Below, piece by piece: positions 1-10,369 of a DNA stretch of 64,000 nt; position 1 is the stretch's first letter, and each line of letters begins with the position of its first letter. The notes under the pieces are model-generated. The model was given only the letters and a program-made list of their open reading frames with translations, was not told where the DNA came from and made no database searches. The stretch is from Gari tellinella. Its lineage: Eukaryota > Mollusca > Bivalvia > Cardiida > Psammobiidae. A program made the position numbers and the translations under genes. The DNA is taken from positions 27,420,119 to 27,484,118 of the forward strand of contig OV277872.1 of NCBI GenBank assembly GCA_922989275.2, written 5' to 3'.

Positions 1-18
1 TGATATGTTGCTCGCCAA

Positions 19-126
19 GGCTCGCAACATATGATTTTATCCAACTCGTTCAATAAATTCACGACTGAAAAAAAAGGCTCGCAACATATGATTTTATCCA
101 ACTCGTTCAATAAATTCACGACTGAA
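19..126. repeat. 51-bp direct repeat, two copies
   Basis: A 51-bp stretch beginning GGCTCGCAACATATG occurs at 19-69 and again at 76-126, separated by a short A run. The first copy also closes a small hairpin with the window edge: ATATGTTGC at 3-11 is the reverse complement of GCAACATAT at 24-32. It may be part of a larger repeat cut by the window start. Confidence 0.75.
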
Positions 127-130
127 CACA

Positions 131-488
131 CACTCATTCAATATCCTCTATTTCATGTTTGAATTCATATCAGTTACCCTCATATTGCTGGGACAATTTG
201 TTTTTCGAGTGCGGTAATGGGTAATGGTGAAGTTGATAGGAGTCAAAATAAAAAATCTGAATAAAGGTGTTGTTTTTAGAAAATGTTTAGATGATAACCG
301 AATTCTCATAAAAAGTCCCAAGTTATATTCAGTAAGATTAATACCGTACACGGCCACCGTTGCAGCAATACACGCTACATTTCTACGACGTAACGTAACG
401 TCCAGTAAGAACGTTAGTCATTCACTCTTGTTGTGAAGTCTGTGTCAAATCTTGAATGCAAAATCTTAAATGTAATCAATTTGCGTAG
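131..488. other. unassigned stretch
   Basis: No gene, hairpin or terminal repeat was recognised. It could be the other half of the Tc1-like element next to it, but the translated frames show no transposase match here. Confidence 0.4.
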
Positions 489-998
489 TCAACCATCTGC
501 ATTGTTAAGTGTGAATCGAGATTTGTCAGTAAAAATAATTTGAAACCAGTCAGTTTGCGTCCAATTCAAATGACGTCGTGACCACAGGTAACTTAGCACC
601 ACGTTGACGTCGCGTCCGAATTTGACCGTAATATGGACCTCATGCTTTGATTGGTTTAGCGTTGTCAGATCGCACGCTATTATTAACGGTCTGTGATGAC
701 TCACCGTATTCTCTAACCGTTACGGTGGCTGGCAAACGACGTAGACGTAAGCGCGTTAACGTGTTGTAGTGGTCTGTTCTGACGGTGGGAAAATGGGGTG
801 ACTAAGGCGAAGACGATCGTGAACAGTCCCAGACTGATGGTACCGGGTAGCAAGTCTCTGTATGGTCTTTCGACAGCAGCCGAACCTGCGGGCGACGTCA
901 ATGGCCGTCATTGCCTGATTTCTTTCAACTTCAGACGAGCGTGGCATGATGCAAGGCTTGAATTCATATTTGTGTTTTTCCCTTTTCTTTATCAGCAT
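489..998 (-). mobile_element. Tc1/mariner-like transposase remnant, frameshifted
   Basis: Seen: on the minus strand 998-756 encodes an N-terminal helix-turn-helix-like segment with the phrase AIDVARRFGCCRKTIQRL. A second frame (704-489) encodes HLNWTQTDWFQIIFTDKSRF, which resembles the block around the second catalytic Asp of Tc1 transposases (usual form FTDESRF). Known of the family: Tc1 enzymes are about 340 residues with an N-terminal paired-type DNA-binding domain and a DDE/D catalytic core, cutting at TA. Here the parts lie in at least two frames and the C-terminal third, with the last acidic residue, is absent, so this is a dead relic. No intact TIRs were found around it. Confidence 0.7.
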
Positions 999-1094
999 GT
1001 GTCGTGTGTATTGTACGACGGAGACAGAATTACTTTATTGAACACGTGTGTATCGTCCACGTGCAAAACGTGAAAATCATGATTCCGTTACGTT

Positions 1095-1211
1095 AATCAA
1101 ATCAAATCAAATCAAATGAATTTTATTTTGAGTCGGCAAGACATAAAAAATGAACATAAGCTGCAAAGCTTTTTAACCGACAAACAAACAATTGTAAAAA
1201 AAAAAAGAAAA
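1095..1211. repeat. AATCA microsatellite next to an A-rich run
   Basis: About four and a half AATCA units are followed by a short unique stretch and an A-rich run at 1195-1217. The ATCAA-type tail resembles the 3' tail of the SINE fragment at 34666-34752, so it may be the end of a minus-strand retroposon. That link is inferred. Confidence 0.5.
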
Positions 1212-1553
1212 AAAAAAGGGTAAAACAGCTTAACGGGTTTTATCTGTGTTATAATGTGAAAAGTTTACACATGTGTTACTCCAACCAGAGACAGTGTATA
1301 CACTGTCTCTGCTCCAACTAACTGCAACAAGTGTTCAGCAAGTAGGCCTACATTCACTTGATGTATTACTTAAATAAAATCAGAGAAATGTCCGTTCAAA
1401 AAGTGGGACGTTTCTATTTTTGCTGAGTATATATAACAATAAACATAATATGCAAAGCTTTTTAATAATCGACGAAAGAATGTGGCCATTGATATGGTAT
1501 CCTCGAGAAGAGAAAAATCACCTTTTGTGCAAATATACAGCACTGTACATCAC

Positions 1554-1813
1554 ACGTACGGGGCTGCCATTTCTCCGGATTTTTCATAAATCTTAGAAAT
1601 TTTTTTCTTGTACATGGTAGCTTAAAGCAGACTGAAAGTAAAGCAGAATGCGCCTTAAGGCGCATTCTGCTTTACTTCCAGCCTGTTTAAGTAGTCACGC
1701 GTCAACAAAATTAGAAACAGGCGTTTGGGTAAAGGTACGATTTGTAAAATTGCACTTGAAAAATGCAAACTAGGAAATCTTAGGATTTTTCATGTCAACT
1801 TATGGCAGCCCTG
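1554..1813 (+). mobile_element. family H MITE, copy 1
   Basis: The ends read GGGCTGCCAT on the left and ATGGCAGCCC on the right. CATCAC at 1548-1553 and 1814-1819 is a probable 6-bp target duplication, with a few odd bases at the left tip. The interior holds a complete alpha-type hairpin at about 1624-1690 whose apex is GCGCCTTAAGGCGC, the same apex as in family A, although the element ends are unlike family A. Confidence 0.7.
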
Positions 1814-1819
1814 CATCAC

Positions 1820-2510
1820 ATTCTTTTCACGCGGCATCTGATCTGGATATAAACTGTTTGCCACTCATATTCAACGTTTCTTCTGTTAAAAAAGTTTATT
1901 TTAAAACGCTTAAATAAAAAAACACATTTAGAATTTATTTCGCAGACGATATATTTGAAGCAGACGGCAATTCAGCATGATAATAGTTAAAACACAATAT
2001 TGAACGCAGTGAAAAATTAGACGTGCTTCTTGTTTTCTCCGGGAATTGGATGCAATTCAAATTACGTTCCCTTATATATAAATGACACACACTCAAGTAA
2101 ACGGGCCTCACTGTTGGTGTTTCCCTATCTATTTTTAGACAGAGCTTCACGCTTTCCAGTGACGTTTCACACTTTGTTCAGACGGAAATTTACTTTAATC
2201 CAAGTGTCTCAGGCGTTTGAAACGGATATTTACGGTATCAATTAAACGTTTTAAACATCAATTGAAAGTAACATGAACTAATGTGAGGTTTTATTTGTCA
2301 GTTTAATCGTCATCATTTGAATCAACCCACACATGTAATTTTCAGGGGGAATCTCGTGTCAGAGGAGTTACCGCACATGTACACAAAAGTTTGACATCTC
2401 GGGAAAATGGCGGATGAGTAAGAGTGGTGTTCACACTGGGACAGAAAAAGTTGTGTTTTAAAGTATAACACAGGATTATGACGTGAGAAAAGAGGTTGGA
2501 GATGTAGACA
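1820..2510 (+). other. EXT1: region upstream of EXT1 exon 1
   Basis: This stretch should hold the 5' untranslated region and perhaps the promoter of EXT1, or an intron in the 5' UTR. A TATA-like ATATATAA lies at about 2072-2080, roughly 460 bases before the start codon. I saw no clear initiator, CpG island or repeat. Promoter placement is not supported beyond that. Confidence 0.35.
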
Positions 2511-2563
2511 ATGGGGGAATAATGTCATTGAAAATCTCATGCAGGCGAAGAAACGTTATTTAA
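2511..2563 (+). promoter_or_regulatory. EXT1: two upstream ORFs at the EXT1 start codon
   Basis: ATG at 2511 opens a three-codon ORF ending TAA at 2520-2522, and the last A of that stop is the first base of the next ATG (2522). The second frame runs 13 codons to TAA at 2561-2563 and overlaps the EXT1 start (2539) out of frame. If the transcript includes these bases, both would be scanned before the EXT1 ATG. Whether it does is unknown. Confidence 0.5.
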
Positions 2564-3452
2564 CCGCAGTTACATGTGGTTTAATTCTCATATTTTTGTA
2601 TGTTTTCTTAAGAAACCTACATAAAGTATTTATTTACAATGGAAAATCATTTTCCACAGAGAGAGGGGAGTTCATCTCTTACCTTGATGCCAAAGATTTC
2701 AGTTTTGGGGAGGACCTGCACGTGTCGGCCCGACGACGACGGTCCGCAGGGTTCGGAGCAGATTACACAAAATGTCGGATGGAAACCTGTTTTGATTATT
2801 CCTTGTGCAAGGCTGGATTTAAAGTGTATGTTTATTCGGTGGAAGAGAAAGTGTCACATAGCTACCACAAAATTCTACGAGCCATACAGGAGTCTAGGTA
2901 TTATACAGCTGATCCAAAAGAGGCGTGTCTGTTTGTGTTAGGAATTGACACATTAGACCGTGACGTCTTGAGCTCCGATATGGTCCAAGACGTTTTTGCC
3001 AAAATTAACAAATTACCGTATTGGAATAATGGAAAAAATCATCTTATATTTAATTTGTATTCTGGAACGTGGCCAAACTATGTTTTGAATGTTGATTTCG
3101 ATATTGGTCAAGCCATGCTGGCTAAAGCCAGTATGTCTACTAATACATTTCGTCCAGGATTTGATATATCGTTTCCCCTGTTTGCGAAAGATCTTCCCCA
3201 GAAAGGTGGCGAAAAAGGGCACTTAACCATATCGGGAAACAATGTACCCCCTTTGAGATATTATTTGTTGGGATTCAAGGGGAAGCGATACTTAACAGGC
3301 ATCGGATCAGAAACGAGAAATTCTTTATATCATATTCATAATAGCAAAGATATAATATTGTTAACCACATGCAGACATGGGAAAAATTGGCAGAAAACAG
3401 CAAAAAAAGTGAATGACACCAAGTGTGACAAAGACAACGAAGAATATGACAA
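2539..3452 (+). CDS. EXT1: EXT1 (exostosin-1), coding exon 1 only
   Basis: EXT1 with EXT2 forms the Golgi heparan-sulfate co-polymerase that adds alternating GlcA and GlcNAc. Seen: residues 1-7 MQAKKRY match the conserved EXT1 N terminus. A hydrophobic segment at about 8-27 fits a type II signal anchor, followed by a variable stem with a basic run at 65-68. The exostosin (GT47) domain then starts with CRMETCFDYSLC (79-90) and includes NHLIFNLYSGTWPNY (167-181), DIGQAMLAKAS (188-198) and FKGKRYLTGIGSETRN (246-261). The start was chosen because it gives this conserved N terminus. The frame meets a stop at 3454, but that lies inside a GTAAGT donor, so the exon ends at 3452 in phase 2 after EEYD plus two bases. 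Vertebrate EXT1 exon 1 ends at the equivalent residue, to my knowledge. The rest of GT47 and all of the GT64 domain must lie in exons beyond the window. Confidence 0.96.
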
Positions 3453-3458
3453 GTAAGT
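3453..3458 (+). other. EXT1: EXT1 intron 1 splice donor
   Basis: AA/GTAAGT is a strong donor and leaves a phase 2 junction. It opens an intron that apparently runs to the end of the window, at least 60.5 kb. No match to the short second EXT1 exon was noticed downstream, though a 90-100-base exon could be missed by eye. Confidence 0.9.
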
Positions 3459-3828
3459 TAATTGATATTCCCAAGATCTTATTTATCCCATTACACCATT
3501 GATAATATACCTTCGTTTTTACTGAATACTCTCTCTTATTTTCTACACATAAAAATTTACTTATCGATAAACAGTCATACAAAATACATATAAATGTTTG
3601 GAGACACTGTCACCTTTTCCTGCCTATAACACTCCCGAGAGGGGTTGGCAGTAACCAGAGATAGATAGATAAATCTTTAGACTTTTGATTTATCATAAGT
3701 TTTATGACTGTTTAATGCAGGAAGAATGTAATGCAAACGCCCCACCTGGGAAAGGTCTGCATTTCTTATATCGGCATAATCCTGCATTTAAACTGACATC
3801 TTTAGTAGAGAGACTTCAGCTTCTATTC

Positions 3829-3900
3829 AAACAGTGTAGAACCAAATTAGAAAGCTCCTGCAGGAGCCTCTAATCTGTAATCTGGGTCTGCACTGTTTGT
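3829..3900. mobile_element. beta-type hairpin (F), degraded
   Basis: The arms begin CAAACAGTGTAGA and end GTCTGCACTGTTTG around an apex AGCTCCTGCAGGAGC. The stem is interrupted by several mismatches, and no terminal repeats were recognised around it. Confidence 0.65.
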
Positions 3901-3903
3901 CAT

Positions 3904-4680
3904 TTTCACATATTACATTGTAAAGAACTACCGGTACCCAAAATTTTAGATATTATATAGTAATTAAATACTAAAAACACAGAATTATACACTGACGGAA
4001 TCGAAACCTCGCGCTATATCGTAAATCTCGCGCGGCGGATACGAGACTCGCGAGACTTGATAAGAGACTGTCTATCGGTAGTCAATATGATAAATGTGTG
4101 TTTTCGAAGCATTGTTCACGGGTTCTTATTCCCGTGAATTGATAGGAATGTCCACATAGTCGTTTAAATTCTATAAAATGTCAATAAAAACACTCGAGTC
4201 GGTAAATTTCACGCCAGAAATTGCGGACAACGAGTCAAAAAAGTGAAGATGTTGTCACGTGACACATAATCTCGCAAAATTCAACCGCCGCGAGAGCTCA
4301 GATACCCACCTATTCTATTTCGCTTAGTTGCTATTCCGTTTTGTATAATTCCGTGCTAAAAAGTAGAAAATGAACCAGACTGTCACTTAATTGGAACTGG
4401 AATTATTTTCCATTGAAGGTTTCAGGGCTGAATGATTTATCACAAATTTTACTGTATGCACATTCAAGGATATCAAGCTATGTGTACTTTCTGTTTCAGT
4501 TATTACCGTAATAACCCAGACATGTGTAAAGACGACAACGATCTCATAATTATCATACTTTCACATCCCCTCATTGAGACTTTTAACACCTGTTGACTTC
4601 TTATATATGATCTAATGTTTGTTTCATGGGGCATTGAATAGTTAAAAGCAACATTCAAGCAAAAAGAAAAACCATTTAAA
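3904..4680. other. CpG-containing stretch without a recognised gene
   Basis: Between about 3995 and 4320 CpG is unusually frequent for this window (CTCGCGCGGCGG at 4025-4036; CCGCCGCGAGAG near 4288). The two motifs are partly inverted, which may mark the ends of an old insert, but no clean TIR could be drawn. Nothing coding was seen. Confidence 0.4.
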
Positions 4681-4683
4681 CTC

Positions 4684-4868
4684 ATGGCATGCCTGGTAAA
4701 TTATTTTCTAAATTTCTTTTCAAATCAGGATCAGAGTGTCAAATAGATTGGATCCAGATGACTCTGATGAGACACCGCATATTATGCAGCATTATGCGGC
4801 GTCTCATCTGGATCCAAACTGTTTGCAAAGGTAATCACTGTGGGACTTATCCGCCGCTAGCATGGTTA
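4684..4868 (+). mobile_element. family D MITE, old copy
   Basis: GGCATGCCTGGTAA on the left and CCGCTAGCATGG on the right are worn D ends. The hairpin begins near 4740 (CAAATAGATTGGATCC) and closes at about 4833. Its left arm contains an internal duplication (ATTATGCAGCATTATGCGGC), so the stem is asymmetric. Confidence 0.65.
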
Positions 4869-5064
4869 GAGATGTCAGGTGATTTGTTTCAACTGTCTCT
4901 AAGATCTCATGATCTACCTGTACACGCGGTATATGTGTACCTGATGCTCACTGTCATTCTTCAATATCAAAGAGCTCCTGTTTACTCATTAACCCCACAA
5001 ACATCAAATGGACAGTTCTAGTTGCCAATTAAGTCTAGTCCTTTTTTTATCCGGTTGGGATCTT

Positions 5065-5304
5065 TTAACCCATTACGCCATAAATACGCCTTTTTACACC
5101 TTTTATTAATTCCTCTACTGAAGAAAATAGTTCCAATTTATACAGTCATGAATATATTTCATAAGAAATATTTTCTATATTCTAGCAGATGGTAGCTTAA
5201 AGCAGGCTGAAAGTAAAGCAGAATGTGCCTACTTTACTTTCAACCTGCTTTAAGTGGTCACTTATCTTCAAAAACTAAAATTAGGCTATGGGGTAATGGG
5301 TTAA
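5065..5304 (-). mobile_element. family A MITE (TTAA-flanked)
   Basis: Runs from TTAACCCATTACGCCATAAATACG to GGGTAATGGGTTAA, so both TIRs and both TTAA sites are visible. The long side of the element (AATACGCC...GAAGAAAATAGTTCC) is on the left. The hairpin at about 5193-5254 has lost most of its upper right arm. TTAA duplication with CCC-type ends is the pattern of piggyBac-like elements, and the assignment to that superfamily is inferred from it. Confidence 0.85.
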
Positions 5305-5394
5305 AACTTAAATACAATATACAATTACATGCTCATGTACCTGAGATAAAACTTAAAAATGTTCAGTTCAAAGTTGTTTTCAGTGTTTCAGACA

Positions 5395-5553
5395 AGTGGT
5401 TGTTTAAAGCAGGCTGAAAGTAAAGCAAAAAGCTTCTTTAGCAGCTAAAATTAGCTTAAGGAACTTTCTGTTTAACTTTCATCTTGCTTTAAGTTCCCAC
5501 CTGTCTGTTTTACAACCAATTATAGCTTTCATATTAGAGAGATTTTACTGTAA
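5395..5553. mobile_element. degraded E-type (TA-flanked) MITE
   Basis: An alpha-type hairpin at about 5402-5494 (TTTAAAGCAGGCTGAAAGTA ... CTTTCATCTTGCTTTAAG) is followed by AGAGAGATTTTACTGTA, a worn form of the right end of the Tigger-like copy at 11067-11272. The left end was not found. Confidence 0.5.
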
Positions 5554-5614
5554 TGACCAACTTACATTGGCTCTTGAAGTGTTTGTCCAGAAAATATTTG
5601 AATATACCATGGCA

Positions 5615-5695
5615 AGCAGTGCAGAGTCTGCAGACCCAGATCAGAGGGCTTCTAAAGGAGCCCTCTGAGTCTGATCTGGGTCTACATTGTTTGTA
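5615..5695. mobile_element. beta-type hairpin (F)
   Basis: The arms read GCAGTGCAGAGTCTGCAGAC and GTCTACATTGTTTG around GGGCTTCTAAAGGAGCCC. Positions 5696-6050 after it show nothing recognisable. Confidence 0.6.
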
Positions 5696-6050
5696 AATGA
5701 TGTATATATAAACAGTCAACACTGTAAACAGTAATGGATACAAGTATATAAGGTCACTTAGGTTCACACTTAAATACTCAAGCCTGACTGTGATAATACT
5801 CAAAAGTTGATGAGCTTATATCCGTAGAGATATATGTGTATTATATGACTCACACTTTAATGATTTATTTTATGATTTATGCACCATGTTTTTTTATGAT
5901 TTTTTTATGTGTTTAAAAAAATATAATTCTGTTTTATCCATGTTTTATGCTGACTCTGACAAAGTTTATTTTCAAACTTTGAAAATAAAAGATGTTTGAT
6001 ACCTTTAGTCTTTTACAAAGACCAAGAAGCTTAAAATCTTTAACCCTTTA

Positions 6051-6252
6051 CAGGGCTCCATATAAGAGGGAGTAAAAGGGACAAATCCAAAATGTTCTCA
6101 CTTATTTTATCACCAAATCCTATAGTGTTACTACAATGCACTCATTAGAATGGTCTCTTCGAGACGATCCTAATGAGTAGTGACACCATTATGGTTTAAA
6201 GCAGAAATAAAAATTTGAAATTTTGAAAAACTTCCCTTCATCTGGAGCCCTT
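6051..6252 (+). mobile_element. family C MITE
   Basis: Left end CAGGGCTCCATATAAG, right end CATCTGGAGCCCTT. The inner stem carries GGTCTCTTCGAGACGATC, so the loop triplet is TTC. The right end butts directly against the family A copy at 6253, which has used a TTAA there, so the original target duplication can no longer be read. Confidence 0.8.
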
Positions 6253-6518
6253 TTAACGTCATTATGAGATACTGGTATATGATGCCTTTTTACTTAATTC
6301 ATTAACTGAAAAACAATACATGTAGTTCCATTTGTAATGAGTAGGTCAAATTATGCAGTCCATATATCCAAGCAGAACTTCGGCAGCTTAAAGCAGGCTG
6401 AAAATAAAGCAGAATGTGCCATATGGCACATTCTGCTTTACTTTCAACCTGCTTTCAGTGATCACCTGTGTTTAAACAAAGAAACAGGCAATGATGTAAT
6501 ATTGCAGTAAAGGGTTAA
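6253..6518 (-). mobile_element. family A MITE
   Basis: TTAA at both ends, but the left TIR is worn (TTAACGTCATTATGAG). The hairpin at about 6387-6460 is complete and its apex is GTGCCATATGGCAC, so the usual apex TTAA has changed to ATAT. Confidence 0.75.
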
Positions 6519-6640
6519 TTTTGGACTGCACGATATTCAAGTATACAGACCACATGAGACAATATTAGCCATTTTACAGCATCATTGTAGTGTCATTTGC
6601 TTAAAAATTGTGTGTGTGACATTCTGCATTTTATGTCCTA

Positions 6641-6844
6641 GCTGCCAGATAAGAAGAGTATTTCAAAAACTAAAATCTTTATTTCTACATTAAACCCTAA
6701 GGTGTCACTACTCATTAGAATCATCTCGAAGAGACGATTTTAATGAGTAGTAACGCCATAGGATTTAGTGCTAAAATGAGTGAGAAAATAATGTTCAGAT
6801 CACTTGCCCAAGCCCTAACCCTAAAGTTATAATCTGGAGCTCTG
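6641..6844 (-). mobile_element. family C MITE
   Basis: The left end is worn (GCTGCCAGATAAG) and the right end is AATCTGGAGCTCTG. Loop triplet GAA (ATCTCGAAGAGACG). From 6845 to 7243 nothing was recognised. Confidence 0.7.
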
Positions 6845-7243
6845 AAGTATTCAAACATTCTCTCTTTTATAAATTAATGTATGGAGACATTTGTAAACTA
6901 AAAAATGTTTGAAAATTGTAAATGAGATGCTATGGGTGTTTTCTGTTTTGTTGCAATGCCTGGTATGTTTTAACTTGTACAAATGTAACTCATTAGAATG
7001 GGCTGAGACTGAGTTTAGTATAAAGTTTTAACTTTGAGCCCTGTTATAAGTCTTATATGCTATTTGATACGGTGTGACCCAAAGTGTTGCTTACTAGGTG
7101 CATAGCGGGATCATTTATCTCGGTGGTAACTTAATAGTCTCTCGGGTATTCAGTCAGTGATTTGCAGTTGGTCGGTACCATATTAATTTTCATGAACTAA
7201 TTTAACCCTTAACCTGCTTATAGTGTTTATTGATGTGTTTTGA

Positions 7244-7308
7244 AAACAGTGAAGACCCAGATCAGACAGCTCCTTCAGGAGCTGTCTGATCAGGGTCTGC
7301 ACTGTTTT
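7244..7308. mobile_element. beta-type hairpin (F)
   Basis: A nearly perfect 65-base palindrome: AAACAGTGAAGACCCAGATC pairs with GATCAGGGTCTGCACTGTTT, apex AGCTCCTTCAGGAGCT. No chassis ends were identified. Confidence 0.7.
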
Positions 7309-7561
7309 CTTTAAGGATCTATCTGACAGAAGACTATGATAACTCTTTTCTGCCGAAAAATCTTTATCTTATCAACCAATGAGTGAATGGCGTTTCATGT
7401 AATAGTAAATAATTATGATGTATCATACGTTGAAAATATCTTTATTTCAAAGTTCAAACGTGGCTTTGTTTGAAAGATATCCGAGTGACAAATAGTTTGG
7501 ATCTTGATAAGGTGTAACACTGTTTGTGTAGCTTGATCAGAAGGATAAAAGGTGGAAACTT

Positions 7562-7626
7562 AATGCAGGATAAAAGTAATGCAGAAAGCTCCCATAGGAG
7601 CTTTTTGCATTACTTTTATCACGCAT
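7562..7626. mobile_element. alpha-type hairpin (G)
   Basis: AATGCAGGATAAAAGTAATG pairs with CATTACTTTTATCACGCAT around AGCTCCCATAGGAGCT. The arm is a diverged form of the family A arm (AAAGCAGGCTGAAAGTAAAG). Confidence 0.65.
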
Positions 7627-7655
7627 GAACTAGTAATAGCCTGTCTTTAGAGACT

Positions 7656-7845
7656 CAGAGCTCCAGATAAGGGGGTATTTCATAAACTAAAATCAATATT
7701 CCTGCATTAAAGTATGATTAAACCCTATGGTGTCACTACTCATTAGAATCGTCTCTTCGAGACGATTTAAATGAGTAGTAACACCATAGGATTTGGTGAG
7801 AAATGTTGGATTTGCTTAGTTTACTCCCCCTTATCTGGAGCCCTG
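7656..7845 (-). mobile_element. family C MITE with 6-bp TSD
   Basis: CAGAGCTCCAGATAAG to CTTATCTGGAGCCCTG. GAGACT stands immediately left (7650-7655) and right (7846-7851). Loop triplet TTC. Confidence 0.9.
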
Positions 7846-8074
7846 GAGACTGCCATGGATGTTTCTTTAATGAGTAACTGTTGTATACAATGTTTTTTAC
7901 GAGGTTTAAATTCAGCAGACAAGGTTTCAGACACGGGCCGGAGGTGACAGGTTAAAGTAGCATATTATGTACGACTCTTTTCCCCCCTCGGTGACTTTGA
8001 CATGTTCTACTCATGTGGAAAATTTAAGACTGTGTTGTAAAACTTCAAGGATTCATAAACCACCTGCATGTTTA

Positions 8075-8266
8075 CAGGGCTCCAGATAAGGGGAGTATTT
8101 CAAAACCTAAAACCTTTATTTCTGCTTTAAACCCTATGGTGTCACCACTCATTAGAATCGTCTCGAAGAGACGATTCTAATGAGTAGTAACACCATAGAA
8201 TTTTGTGCTGTATGAGTGAGAAAATGTTGGATTTGTGCAGAATACTCCCTCTTATCTGGAGCCCTG
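8075..8266 (-). mobile_element. family C MITE with 6-bp TSD
   Basis: Both 16-base TIRs are intact. The target duplication is TGTTTA (8069-8074 and 8267-8272). Loop triplet GAA, opposite to the copy 400 bases upstream although both lie in the same outer orientation. Confidence 0.92.
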
Positions 8267-8272
8267 TGTTTA

Positions 8273-8631
8273 TAGTGGCAACAGAGGCGGATCTCGTCTT
8301 TGAAGAACTCCGGGGTACCCCTCCCCTCAATTCCAGTTTTGTTTTTACATAAAGGGTTTGTTTTGGGTGTTTATAGTGAGATTTGAGAGATTATTAATTT
8401 TGTTATATTCTCAGTGTTTAACGTTGTGTGGTTTACGATCTAGAGTTGGGTGTTTTTAGCCTTTTTGGGGTCCAAAATATGGCCCCATTGGGGCTCCTCT
8501 CACTGTTATTATTATATTGTACCAGAAATATTCTGTAATAAATTCTCTCTTTTACAGAAAGTTCCTTTTTTTATGAAGCAAAACATACAAAATGGTACTT
8601 GTATGGAGTACATGTACCCTTTTTTCCAGTA
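8273..8631. other. unassigned stretch
   Basis: No repeat ends, hairpin or coding signal were seen. A short GGGGTACCCCTCCCC motif at 8310-8325 is only locally palindromic. Confidence 0.4.
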
Positions 8632-8844
8632 TTTAAAGCAAGCTGAAATGAATGTAAAGCAAAATGTGCTTTATTAGGCACATTCTGTTTTACTCTCAGC
8701 CTGCTTAAAGTACCACCTGCTAGATTATAGAAATATTTCGTTATGATGCATATTCATGACTGTATAAATTGGAGTCATTTTCTTGAGTGGAGGAATAAAT
8801 TAAAGGCATAAAAAGGCATATATCTATGGAGAAAAAAGGGTTAG
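8632..8844 (+). mobile_element. family A MITE, left end lost
   Basis: The hairpin at 8632-8710 has extra bases in the left arm. The long side then follows to GGAGAAAAAAGGGTTAG, a mutated right TIR. The left TIR is missing. Confidence 0.65.
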
Positions 8845-9103
8845 AACATGGGTCTATTTTTCCCTCCAAATAGCACTGCACCGGAATTTTCTTTCAAGGT
8901 AAAACAACAGTGAATGATCTCTGAAAACAGGATAGACTGTTCGGCCTAGGCAAATATGACTGGGTTGGTTTTATGGTCGCTCAGTGCACTAATTCTTAAG
9001 TATTTGTACATGAATTTACTACTTGAAGATTTTTACAGTCAATCTTAATATATTAGAACACTCAAATTAATGTTTTGAATCTTACAGAAGTTTATAGATC
9101 TAG

Positions 9104-9176
9104 CTTAGTGCAGGTCCAAAAATAATGCAGAAAGCTCCTACAGGAGCTTTCTGCATTACTTTTGTCATGCATTAAG
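9104..9176. mobile_element. alpha-type hairpin (G)
   Basis: TTAGTGCAGGTCCAAAAATA pairs imperfectly with TTACTTTTGTCATGCATTAA. The inner arms AATGCAGAAAGCTCC and GGAGCTTTCTGCATT are perfect, with apex CTACAG. Confidence 0.65.
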
Positions 9177-9475
9177 TGGTTGTTTCTTTTTAAAGAACTG
9201 TTAATTAGTAAGTGAGTGAGTGGATGCCAGACACACGATTGACTGTATGGTTTTAGAGCTCTTGGTAGGAGGAGATTTTAGTGGGAGAATTGTAGCACAT
9301 TAACCTATATAATATGCTTTTATGATGTAAGTGTTTTCTAAAGGGATATATGGCAAAAAGTGTAGACCTAGTTGAGATATCGCAAAATGCATCAATGGTC
9401 AAAAGTCTCGCAAAGTAAGACAATTTTAGTACAGCAGTAATCCTCATTCGAGATACCGATTCTGAATAAGCTTCT

Positions 9476-9726
9476 TTAACCCTTTCCCCCATAGAAGCGC
9501 CTTTTAGCGCATTCAGTTTATTCTTGCCCTGAAGAAAATAGTTCCTATTTATACATTCATAAATATGTATAATACAAAATATTTTCTATATTCTAGCAGA
9601 TGATAGCTTAAAGCAGGCTGAAAGTAAAACAGAATGCGCTTAAAGCGCATTCTGCATTACTTTCAACCTGCAATAAGAGGACACCTATATTCAGTACTAG
9701 AGATATGCTATGTGGGAAAGGGTTAA
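9476..9726 (-). mobile_element. family A MITE, GCGC subtype
   Basis: Ends TTAACCCTTTCCCCCATAGA and GTGGGAAAGGGTTAA. The long side carries AGCGCCTTTTAGCGC in place of the ATACGCC of other copies. Hairpin apex GCGCTTAAAGCGC. Its right TTAA (9723-9726) is also the left TTAA of the next copy. Confidence 0.85.
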
Positions 9727-9994
9727 CCCTTTACCCTATAGCCCGTTTCTAAGACTTGAAAATAGGTGACCACAGTGGGACTTAATTAAAGCAAGTTGAA
9801 AGTAAAGCAGAATGCGCCTTAAGGCGCATTCTGCTTTACTTTCAGCCTGCAGTAAGCTACCATCTTGTAGAATATACATGTAGAACATATCTTATATGGT
9901 ACTACCCTGTGTATATTCATAATTGTATAAAGTGGAACTATTTTCTTCAGTGAATGAAAAAGTTAAAGGCGTAAAAAGACGTATTTATAGGTTA
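9723..9994 (+). mobile_element. family A MITE, sharing TTAA with its neighbour
   Basis: Begins TTAACCCTTTACCCTATAGC. A complete hairpin at about 9783-9855 has apex GCGCCTTAAGGCGC. The right TIR is worn (TTTATAGGTTAG). Sharing one TTAA with 9476-9726 implies that one element landed in the other's target duplication. Confidence 0.82.
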
Positions 9995-10288
9995 GTGAGC
10001 TTTTTGTATTTTTTTCATTTTGAATCTACACATCTACACCTAGATCTACACTCTACAGGTATATCCATGCTTCGATCCTCATTGATGGCTGCTTAACAGA
10101 AGTTTGTTTAGTGCTCTAGATTAGAGATTAAGACAATGGCTATCTTTATAACATCGCTATTAATTGATAATGAACCATAGGCTCTAGATAAGTCAGGGAT
10201 GAAGGTGTCTTAATACTAAAATCTTAACCTTTGTAGCGCTGGAACAGAATGTATACCTGCCCTGGTACATTATTTGCAAACATCCTTC

Positions 10289-10345
10289 GCAAACAGGGTA
10301 GATCCAGATCAGAGGGCTCCTGATGGAGCCCTGAGACTGATAAAG
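10289..10345. mobile_element. beta-type hairpin, truncated
   Basis: CAAACAGGGTAGATCCAGAT and GGGCTCCTGATGGAGCCC remain. The outer right arm is gone. 9995-10288 holds nothing recognised. Confidence 0.5.
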
Positions 10346-10369
10346 GAGAATATGTTAGAAATCCTTTTA

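Noticed and set aside
3454..3456. TAA as the real end of the EXT1 protein
   Set aside because: It lies inside GTAAGT at a conserved exon boundary, and a 305-residue product would lack most of the catalytic regions.
3990..4320. CpG-rich stretch as a second promoter
   Set aside because: CpG density is raised, but no TATA, initiator or donor site was found, and it may be the relic of an insert.
7244..7308. Hairpins as bacterial terminators or REP elements
   Set aside because: Spliced host gene, SINEs and LINE show an animal genome. Hairpins are transposon cores with no adjacent gene ends.
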